64,000 nt of DNA from CAZWSX01 sp964636985 (GTDB lineage Bacteria > Planctomycetota > Planctomycetia > Pirellulales > Pirellulaceae), in contig CAZWSX010000010.1 in the NCBI GenBank assembly GCA_964636985.1, positions 1 through 64,000 on the forward strand. Direction: 5' to 3'. A program made the translations under genes and the position numbers. Shown piece by piece: positions 58,023-64,000 of this stretch; position 1 is the first letter of the stretch, and every line of letters begins with the position of its first letter. A model generated the notes under the pieces. The model was not told where the DNA came from. It saw only the letters and a program-made list of their open reading frames with translations, and searched no databases.

Positions 58023-59885
58023 ATGAGCGAAGCACAGCCACCCAAAGAGGCGGCGCCGTCTAAACCGGCCGCCGATCCGACAAAACCTTGGCGAGTGTGG
58101 ATTCCGCTGGTCTTGCTTCTACTGATGTTTGTCGCTCGTGCGATCCCCGACTTGCTGCCGAATCCGCCGGCGAACATCTGGCTCGTCAGCGCATTCGGGC
58201 CCCTCCTCGCGAGTCTCGGCATCTTGCTGTGGTTGGCCTTGGTCAGCCGCGCTCGCTGGTGGGAGCGATTGATGGGCGTGATTTCCATCGTGCTAATCCT
58301 CGTTGCCATCACGGCCTTCAGCGACGCCTCGACCAGAGGCCCGATCATCATGGTGATGACGATCCCCATGACCCTGGGCGGCTTCGCCTTAGGGGCGCTC
58401 CTGTTTGGTCGGACGCTCAATAAGAACCGCCTGTGGTATTCCCTGGCGATCGCCGCTCTGCTGAGCAGCGCCACATTGTTCGTAAAAACCGATGGCGCGT
58501 GGGGGAACTTCCAGTTCGGCATCCAACCAAGATGGAGCCCAACGGCGGAAGATCGGCTCCTCGCCGAACGTAGCGCGCAAAGCAGCCACGGTGAGCCAGT
58601 TAAAAATGCGCCCATTGATGACACGGCCGCGGAGGCATTTTTGCATCCGGAGTGGCCAGGATTGCGGGGCCCTAACTTCGACGGTGCCCAGCACGGAGTG
58701 AGGTTCAGCGACGACTGGAAAGCACATCCGCCAAAGGAGCTGTGGCGGATCGCCGTGGGACCGGCATGGAGTTCGTTCGCGGTAGCGAGCCCCTTTCTGG
58801 TAACCCAAGAACAACGGGGTGAGTTCGAATACGTCGTTTGCTACGACGCCGACACAGGCAAGGAGGTTTGGGCCCATTCCGACAAAGGGCGATTCTTCGA
58901 TCCGCTCGGCGGGTTGGGTCCGCGTGCGACCCCCACCATTCACGAGGGATCCATCTACGCACTCGAGGCCGATGGCAAGCTCATCAAGCTCGATGCGAAA
59001 AACGGCGAAGTCGTTTGGAAAGCGAACTTGGAAGAGGTCGCCAAGATCAAGGCCCCCATGTGGGGCTTCAGCTCCTCCCCGGTCGTGCACGACGGAAGGG
59101 TGATCGTGTACGCAGGCAACGAGAGCGCGCCGGAAGGGCACATCTTCGCCTTCGACGTTGCCTCAGGCGACGTCGCCTGGAACGCGCCGGCGGGAAAAAT
59201 GTCGTACTCCTCGGTGCAGCCCCTCGACGTGCTCGGGACAACCTACCTGGCGTTGCTGTCCGAAGTGGGATTGCACCTCTTCCACCCGGACACTGGCGAG
59301 GTCGCCCTGACCTATAAGTGGCCACACAGTGGTTACCGGGCCCTGCAACCGCAAGTGGTCGATGACGACAAGATCGTCATTCCCACCGGACTCGGCACCG
59401 GGACCCGGCTCGTTCACGCATCGATGAACGACAACGCGCCCCAGCTGGAAGAGCTTTGGACGTCGCTCGATATGAAATCCGACTTCAACGATATGGTGGT
59501 CCACAAAGGCTACGCCTACGGTTTCGACGATCGCATTTTCAGTTGCATCAGCCTCAAAGACGGCAAGCGCAAGTGGAAAGGGGGCCGCTACGAAAAGGGC
59601 CAGGCCATCCTGTTGGCCGACTCCGATCTGATCATCGTCGTCAGCGAGAAAGGAGATCTCGTCCTGCTGCGAGCGACTCCCGATAAGCTCCAAGAACTGG
59701 CCAAAATTCCCGCCATGCACGGCAAGACCTGGAACCATCCCGTCGTCGTGGGAAACAGGCTCTACGTCCGCAACCCGGAAGAAGCGGTCTGCTACGAACT
59801 CGCCACGGTCGAACCGCCCAAGCCCGCGGAGCCTCCCCAGGATGCGGCCGACGAGGCCAAAGAGTCGGAAGAAGCGAGCAACTAA
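58023..59885 (+). CDS. Membrane-anchored PQQ-like beta-propeller protein
   Basis: The N-terminus has about five helices between residues 25 and 160 (VWIPLVLLLLMFVARAIPD, NIWLVSAFGPLLASLGILLWL, ISIVLILVAITAFS and others), the arrangement of membrane quinoprotein dehydrogenases. A propeller then runs to residue 600 with WPGLRGPNFDGAQ, CYDADTGKEVWAHSD, LIKLDAKNGEVVWKA, FAFDVASGDVAW and LFHPDTGEVALTY. The C-terminal 30 residues are low-complexity acidic. Clear PQQ ligands cannot be named. The ATG has GAGG 8 bases upstream. It is followed by an ArsR/SRPBCC/DUF4256 operon on the same strand. Confidence 0.85.
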   Translation: MSEAQPPKEAAPSKPAADPTKPWRVWIPLVLLLLMFVARAIPDLLPNPPANIWLVSAFGPLLASLGILLWLALVSRARWWERLMGVISIVLILVAITAFSDASTRGPIIMVMTIPMTLGGFALGALLFGRTLNKNRLWYSLAIAALLSSATLFVKTDGAWGNFQFGIQPRWSPTAEDRLLAERSAQSSHGEPVKNAPIDDTAAEAFLHPEWPGLRGPNFDGAQHGVRFSDDWKAHPPKELWRIAVGPAWSSFAVASPFLVTQEQRGEFEYVVCYDADTGKEVWAHSDKGRFFDPLGGLGPRATPTIHEGSIYALEADGKLIKLDAKNGEVVWKANLEEVAKIKAPMWGFSSSPVVHDGRVIVYAGNESAPEGHIFAFDVASGDVAWNAPAGKMSYSSVQPLDVLGTTYLALLSEVGLHLFHPDTGEVALTYKWPHSGYRALQPQVVDDDKIVIPTGLGTGTRLVHASMNDNAPQLEELWTSLDMKSDFNDMVVHKGYAYGFDDRIFSCISLKDGKRKWKGGRYEKGQAILLADSDLIIVVSEKGDLVLLRATPDKLQELAKIPAMHGKTWNHPVVVGNRLYVRNPEEAVCYELATVEPPKPAEPPQDAADEAKESEEASN

Positions 59886-59916
59886 CTACGCAACAGGTTG
59901 GGAAGGTGACCGGCCC

Positions 59917-60249
59917 ATGGTACGGAATGCCGATCGGGAGCAAGCTGTCTTCACGGCCATCAGCCATCCGGCGCGTCGCCGGATGCTCGATTTGCTCGTC
60001 GAATCAGGCCGCTCGGTGAACGCGATTGCCGAACACTTTCGCATGAGCCGCCCCGCCGTCTCGCAGCATTTAGGCATCTTGCTCGAAGCCGGCCTGGTCA
60101 CCGAGCAGCGGCAAGGCCGCGAACGCCACTATCGTTTGATTCCAGAACGGCTCGGCCCGGTTCGGGAGTGGATCGCTCAGTACGAGCGTTTTTGGGACGA
60201 CCACCTGGGGCGACTGCAAAAGTTGCTATCCAAAAAGGGCAAAGAATGA
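59917..60249 (+). CDS. ArsR-family (HTH_5/20) transcriptional regulator
   Basis: The start at 59917 (MVRNADREQAVFTAISHPARRRMLDLL) has GGAAGG upstream. HTH motif SVNAIAEHFRMSRPAVSQHLGILLEAGLVTEQRQGRERHYRLIPERLGPVREWI is the standard ArsR winged helix. It lacks metal-binding cysteines, so it belongs to the non-metal type that is often cotranscribed with an AHSA1-type SRPBCC protein. It overlaps the next gene by four bases (ATGA). It is probably self-regulated. Confidence 0.93.
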   Translation: MVRNADREQAVFTAISHPARRRMLDLLVESGRSVNAIAEHFRMSRPAVSQHLGILLEAGLVTEQRQGRERHYRLIPERLGPVREWIAQYERFWDDHLGRLQKLLSKKGKE

Positions 60250-60686
60250 GCAAGGCAATCCAGCGCGAAATGTTGCTTCCGCAACCGCGCGAGCAAGTGT
60301 GGAAGGCCATCACCGACAGCGCCACGCTGGCCGAGTGGATGTATCCCAACGATTTCCAGCCCCGCATCGGCCACCACTTCACGTTCCGCGTCCCGCCGAA
60401 TCCCAAAGCTGGCTTCGAAGGCTTGACGGTGCATTGCGAAGTCCTCGATTGCCAACCACCCAGCACGCTCGCATTCTCCTGGTCCGCCGGCGGGCTCGCC
60501 GACTCGCGAGTCACCTTTCAACTCCAGCCCGACGGCCAAGGAACGCGGCTCTTATTTGAGCACTCCGGCTTCGAAGTCTCGCAGCCCTGGGGCGAACAGG
60601 CATTTCGCGGCGCCGAGTACGGCTGGGCCAAGATGCTCAAGCAGCTGGCTCTCGTAGTGGCTGGCTTGGCGACTGACAACCATTAG
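60246..60686 (+). CDS. SRPBCC (AHSA1-type) domain protein
   Basis: The 146-residue protein (MSKAIQREMLLPQPREQVWKAI) has the AHSA1 helix-grip pattern: TDSATLAEWMYPNDFQPRIGHHFTFR, VLDCQPPSTLAFSWSAGGLADSRVTFQLQPDG and HSGFEVSQPWGEQAFRGAEYGWAKMLKQL. It binds a hydrophobic ligand. ArsR-AHSA1 pairs with a four-base overlap are common and are taken to act in the same small-molecule response. Confidence 0.92.
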   Translation: MSKAIQREMLLPQPREQVWKAITDSATLAEWMYPNDFQPRIGHHFTFRVPPNPKAGFEGLTVHCEVLDCQPPSTLAFSWSAGGLADSRVTFQLQPDGQGTRLLFEHSGFEVSQPWGEQAFRGAEYGWAKMLKQLALVVAGLATDNH

Positions 60687-60723
60687 GACGGATCAGCTTT
60701 TGGCGCAACGAGAGGAAATCGCG

Positions 60724-61296
60724 ATGAAGAGCGCTCAGACAAAAAAAGAGTCCTCGCCAGCGAACCATGGCAAGCTGCTCGAAATATTGAAAGCCCGTTT
60801 CGAAAAGAATATGAGCCGTCATAAAGGGCTCCAGTGGGCCAAGGTCCAAGCCAGGTTGGAAGCGCATCCCGAAAAGCTGCGGCCACTGAGCGAAATGGAA
60901 AAAACGGGTGGCGAACCGGATGTGATCGGCCACGACAAAAAAACCGGCGAATACACCTTTTGCGATTGCTCCGCGGAAAGTCCTGGTGGTCGCCGAAGTG
61001 TTTGTTACGACCGGGAAGCCATGGAGTCGCGGAAGGAACACCGACCAGAAAATAACGCGGTCGATATGGCCGCCGAAATAGGGATCGAGCTCTTGACGGA
61101 AGAAGAATATCGGGAGCTGCAGACGCTTGGAGAGTTCGATACCAAAACGTCAAGCTGGGTCAAAACACCTTCCGCCATTCGGAAGCTCGGCGGCGCCCTC
61201 TTCTGCGATCGCCGCTACGACCATGTCTTCACCTATCACAACGGCGTACAGTCTTACTATGCCGCCAGGGGGTTCCGCGGCTTGTTGAGGGTCTGA
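60724..61296 (+). CDS. DUF4256 family protein
   Basis: The ATG at 60724 has GAGGAAAT about 7 bases upstream. The sequence matches the DUF4256 family closely: LLEILKARFEKNMSRHKGLQW, LSEMEKTGGEPDVIGHDKKTGEY, FCDCSAESPGGRRSVCYDREA, LLTEEEYRELQTLGEFDTKTSSW and TYHNGVQSYYAARGFRGLL. The family has no known biochemistry. It is the third gene of the ArsR/SRPBCC unit, 37 bases after it. Confidence 0.93.
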   Translation: MKSAQTKKESSPANHGKLLEILKARFEKNMSRHKGLQWAKVQARLEAHPEKLRPLSEMEKTGGEPDVIGHDKKTGEYTFCDCSAESPGGRRSVCYDREAMESRKEHRPENNAVDMAAEIGIELLTEEEYRELQTLGEFDTKTSSWVKTPSAIRKLGGALFCDRRYDHVFTYHNGVQSYYAARGFRGLLRV

Positions 61297-61340
61297 GGTG
61301 GACGACTAGAATGAAGAGCTGACCACCCGCAGGAGATCAC

Positions 61341-62210
61341 ATGACGCGCAGGCGCCTTTTTACTCGGCGACAATTTCTCTCAGCCGTCGCCGGCGTGGGC
61401 GCCGTTGGCCTTTACACCTGGCGAATCGAGCCGCATTGGCTCGAAGTAGTCCGGCGCCCCATGCCGATCCACAATCTGCCGCGGCAGTTGGAAGGGGCGG
61501 TCCTCGCGCAACTGACCGATCTCCATATTGGCCCTAAGGTCGATGACGACTATCTGTTGTGGGTCTTTCAACAAGTCGAAGCCCTGTCGCCGGAGATTGT
61601 CGTCTACACAGGCGACATCATCAGCTACAACACCAACCGCCGCGATCGCGCCGCCCGTCTCCTTTCCCAACTGGTGCGCGGGAAGCTTGGCACCTTTGGA
61701 ATTCTCGGCAACCACGATTACGGCCCAGGCTGGCACAACGCGGACTTGGCCAACTGGGTTGTTGCCCGCGCCGAAGATGCCGGCGTTCGGATGCTGCGGA
61801 ACGAAACCGCGAGTGTCCAAGGACTCACAATTGTCGGCATGGACGAATTATGGGCGGATCGACTCGACGTCGGCTACGCGCTGTCCAAGCTGCCTGCCGA
61901 TGCAGCGTCGCTTGCTCTGATTCACAATCCTGACGTCGCCGACTGCGACGGTTGGGACGGCTACTCAGGTTGGATCCTGGCGGGCCACACCCACGGCGGA
62001 CAATGCCGGCCGCCGTTTCTTCCGCCTCTGGTGCTGCCGGTACGCAATCGCCGCTACACCGCCGGCGAATTCGAACTCACCGGCAGCCGGCGTATGTATA
62101 TCAGCCGAGGCGTAGGGCACTCGATGCGCGTGCGCTTCAATACACGTCCCGAGGTGACGCTGTTCACACTGACCAGGGACGAAACGGTTCCCTCACGAAG
62201 TGACGCCTGA
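61341..62210 (+). CDS. Calcineurin-like metallophosphoesterase (YkuE-like) with Tat leader
   Basis: The leader TRRRLFTRRQFLSAVAGVG is twin-arginine. Metal motifs are complete: TDLHIG, GDIISYN, GNHDYG, HNPD and GHTHGGQ. YkuE-like enzymes act on UDP-sugars or cell-wall phosphodiesters outside the membrane. GGAGA lies before the ATG. It follows DUF4256 by 44 bases on the same strand, so it may be read from the same operon. The length (289 residues) is normal. Confidence 0.9.
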   Translation: MTRRRLFTRRQFLSAVAGVGAVGLYTWRIEPHWLEVVRRPMPIHNLPRQLEGAVLAQLTDLHIGPKVDDDYLLWVFQQVEALSPEIVVYTGDIISYNTNRRDRAARLLSQLVRGKLGTFGILGNHDYGPGWHNADLANWVVARAEDAGVRMLRNETASVQGLTIVGMDELWADRLDVGYALSKLPADAASLALIHNPDVADCDGWDGYSGWILAGHTHGGQCRPPFLPPLVLPVRNRRYTAGEFELTGSRRMYISRGVGHSMRVRFNTRPEVTLFTLTRDETVPSRSDA

Positions 62211-62279
62211 GCTCGCGCCACAAGTCTAGGCCAATCCTCCTCGGAGAATACCCTCCTACAGAAACAAGCGCCGCAACAA

Positions 62280-62579
62280 TTACACAAGACGGCGCGCTAG
62301 AGCGGCTCGGACGGTGTTGAGAACAAGGTAGGCCAAAGGCACAACACTCAACGCAATCAGCCCCCACCGCAACATGGTGGCGGTTTGAAACGAGAGCCCG
62401 ATGCCCGTGAACAGGAACACATAGGCAGCGACGCACGCCGGACACTTGGGAACCAGCGCCAGTGTCGCCAGAGGAATCGCCCACTGGAAAATCGCGAAGA
62501 AGCGCCGCAACCATGACGTAGGCGTTGGGCTCGATGCCGGCGGCGCTACGGGGGCGCTATCGTTGCAGCAGCAATTCAT
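62280..62579 (-). CDS. Small membrane protein with CPxC motif
   Basis: ATG at 62579 gives MNCCCNDSAPVAPPASS, a Cys-rich cytoplasmic start, then helices at about 31-58 (FAIFQWAIPLATLALV and KCPACVAAYVFLFTG) and 68-90. The CPAC motif inside or at the edge of a helix resembles MerC-like and similar thiol membrane proteins. The function is unknown; mercury or copper handling is possible. It lies 34 bases downstream of the DUF899 gene on the same strand. Confidence 0.65.
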   Translation of the reverse strand: MNCCCNDSAPVAPPASSPTPTSWLRRFFAIFQWAIPLATLALVPKCPACVAAYVFLFTGIGLSFQTATMLRWGLIALSVVPLAYLVLNTVRAALARRLV

Positions 62580-62613
62580 AAGGCAATTCCTCAACCGAAA
62601 GACACGCGGACGA

Positions 62614-63399
62614 CTATTTCGCGGCGAGCGGGCCAGTAATGCCTGGCTTTTCCGCCCACGGGTCGACAAACTCGACGTCGTCGTAGCGGTCGTGATGTCG
62701 GAGCCACCCCATGCCTCCAGTCTCCGCTTCGTCGCGCCCTTTCGGCGTCAGATCGATGTACCGATAGGCGGTAAGAAAATCCTCTAAGCCGCGGCCGAAC
62801 ACCGAATAGGTGTGGAACACATCGCCGCTCGCGTCCTTCGTAAATACCGAGAGGCCGGGCAATTCGCGGATCGGATAGGGTTTGCCCGTGTAGTTGTACA
62901 CGGCCTTGTCGTCGGTCAGTTCCTGATCGCTGAACGAGACCCCATAGTCGTGGCCGAAGCTGTTGTTTCCGCACGAGACCCAAGGAAACGTCCAGCTCAT
63001 GCGATCGCGAAATTTCTGAATCTTCTCGATCGGAGCCTTCGAGACCGTCACGAACGAAATATCGCGATGCCCCAAGTGAATCACAATGCCGTTGTAGTGG
63101 TCGGCAATAAACGAGCACGACTTGCACCCCTGCGACCACGTCGGGTCGAACATGAAGTGGTAGACGACGAGCTGCGTTTTATCGCCAAACAGATCAGCGA
63201 GCGAGACCTTGCCGTTCGGACCATCGAACGTGTAGGCCTTGTCGACCTTCACCCACGGCAGGTCGCGAACTTTCTTCACCAGCGCGTCGCGCCGCCGGGT
63301 AAGGTCCTTTTCTTCGGCCAGGAGCGCGATGCGTTCCTTAAGCCATTGATCGCGAGAAACAACGCGATGTTCGGTAACGGAGGAGGCATTGGCGGTCAT
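62614..63399 (-). CDS. DUF899 family thioredoxin-like protein
   Basis: The start MTANASSVTEHRVVSRDQWLKERIALLAEEKDLTRRRD and FMFDPTWSQGCKSCSFIADHYNGI with the CxxC pair of a thioredoxin fold match DUF899. Further blocks are HRDISFVTVSKAPIEKIQKFRDRMSWTFPWVSC and DVFHTYSVFGRGLEDFLTAYRYIDLTPKGRDE. The family is common near SRPBCC and ArsR genes. It is 60 bases after the SRPBCC gene. The reaction is unknown; a thiol redox role is inferred. Confidence 0.9.
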   Translation of the reverse strand: MTANASSVTEHRVVSRDQWLKERIALLAEEKDLTRRRDALVKKVRDLPWVKVDKAYTFDGPNGKVSLADLFGDKTQLVVYHFMFDPTWSQGCKSCSFIADHYNGIVIHLGHRDISFVTVSKAPIEKIQKFRDRMSWTFPWVSCGNNSFGHDYGVSFSDQELTDDKAVYNYTGKPYPIRELPGLSVFTKDASGDVFHTYSVFGRGLEDFLTAYRYIDLTPKGRDEAETGGMGWLRHHDRYDDVEFVDPWAEKPGITGPLAAK

Positions 63400-63459
63400 A
63401 AATGGATTCCTTGAAAACTTGGATGATTAGCGAATAAATGAAAATCGAGTCGTGAAAAC

Positions 63460-63936
63460 CTACTTGCGATTCTTGGCCTTGAGTTCGCCGATTTCTTTGA
63501 TGCGTTTGAGCCCCTGTTCCCACCCCTCAGGCATGCCGTCGCGGTGTTCTTGCGGAATCAGCCCGATGGCCCGATGGATCAGCGACAGCCGCGTCCCGTG
63601 CCCCTCGGCCTTAAGGCGATATTGCAAGTGATTGATAGCCGGATACGACATCGGCATCGGGCCAACGAGTTCCAGCAGCGCCGGCGCCTTGATGACCTGC
63701 ACGTGCCCCCACAAGTGGCCGTACGCATGACCGCCCGTCTCGCCAAGGTCGCGATACCAACGCCCGCCGGGCCACGGTTCGATTTTCATGGGGAACGCCT
63801 TGCCGTCGGGCATCGTGCTCCCCGGTCCCAGTTCCTCAAGCACCGCTTCAAAAGCCAGATCCGGCGGCGCCGCAATGAAGATCTCTTTGCGGATGTCGAT
63901 CGTGTGGATGGTTTCGTTGTCGATGGCGCTAACCAT
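63460..63936 (-). CDS. SRPBCC domain protein
   Basis: The 158-residue protein (MVSAIDNETIHTIDIRKEIFIAAPPDLAFEAVLEEL) has the START-like pattern, with FPMKIEPWPGGRWYRDLGETGGHAYGHLWGHVQVIKAPALLELVGPM and TRLSLIHRAIGLI. It binds a hydrophobic ligand. This is a second SRPBCC protein in the window, followed by DUF899 and the CPAC protein. An ArsR gene may lie beyond the right edge, since only 64 bases remain. Confidence 0.88.
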   Translation of the reverse strand: MVSAIDNETIHTIDIRKEIFIAAPPDLAFEAVLEELGPGSTMPDGKAFPMKIEPWPGGRWYRDLGETGGHAYGHLWGHVQVIKAPALLELVGPMPMSYPAINHLQYRLKAEGHGTRLSLIHRAIGLIPQEHRDGMPEGWEQGLKRIKEIGELKAKNRK

Positions 63937-64000
63937 GGCAATCTCCTGGAAACAGGTTTGGTAAATCGGGACGTAGTTAATCGCTGAACCGTCGATCGCG

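Overview
The window looks like a chromosomal segment of a planctomycete, most likely of the Pirellulales/Planctomycetia type. This is inferred from gene content, not from a marker gene. The diagnostic genes are two DUF1501 proteins with twin-arginine-like leaders, a 1038-residue PVC-type haem-binding protein with a CxxCH motif, a cysteine-rich YTV-repeat surface protein, several PQQ-like beta-propeller proteins, secreted Gfo/Idh/MocA and TIM-barrel sugar enzymes, and small membrane proteins that start with the residues NPYESP. There are no phage structural genes, no transposase, no rRNA operon and no CRISPR array. Most of the sequence is ordinary single-copy chromosome, with mobile palindromic repeats in the gaps.

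Layout. 1-2.4 kb: 3' end of a polymorphic-toxin nuclease with its SUKH immunity gene, then a PadR regulator with an HAAS-type membrane protein. 2.5-9.4 kb: a DUF1501 protein, then a long minus-strand run (DUF2237 protein, response regulator, glycerate 2-kinase, PQQ-like propeller protein and four tandem NPYESP-type small membrane proteins). 9.8-14 kb: tiny membrane or secreted proteins and a ketosynthase/ACP/two-dehydratase cluster. 14.4-24.2 kb: PTS enzyme I, HpcH aldolase, Gfo/Idh/MocA with a DUF1611 partner, nitroreductase, RtcB with archease, thioredoxin, and two proteins of unknown role. 24.4-34 kb: YTV-repeat protein, a DPM1-like glycosyltransferase, an MFS transporter, a degenerate BY-kinase-like protein beside an ExeA-like ATPase, a pseudopilin and Rex. 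34-44 kb: tRNA-Gln, PVC haem protein, GT4 glycosyltransferase, TIM-barrel protein, second DUF1501 protein, Wzz-like protein and TrpF. 44-50 kb: AhcY, a DUF1015 protein, ParA-ParB with two parS-like sites, tRNA-Pro and a HAD hydrolase. 50-64 kb: AlkD-like protein, a GrpB-Nudix fusion, a divergent SDR/TetR pair, a large hybrid histidine kinase, lipoprotein and membrane propeller proteins, an ArsR-SRPBCC-DUF4256 operon, a metallophosphoesterase, and a DUF899/SRPBCC group.

How genes may work together. RtcB and archease form an RNA-ligation/repair pair. ParA, ParB and the parS-like sites form a chromosome-segregation module. The ketosynthase, ACP and two hot-dog dehydratases form a compact acyl-chain pathway. 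The ExeA-like ATPase, the BY-kinase-like protein, the Wzz-like protein and the two glycosyltransferases suggest exopolysaccharide or envelope assembly, but only the first two are adjacent. The toxin and SUKH gene are a classic effector-immunity pair.

The most unusual non-coding feature is a family of REP/REPIN-like palindromes. They begin with GTAG, keep a GCCA(A) loop, and have stems that change with compensating substitutions. Two long copies (32982-33096 and 38879-38984) share the same internal spacer in opposite orientations. A second family with a TCCC loop and similar architecture lies at 10894-11008. No RAYT transposase is visible in the window.
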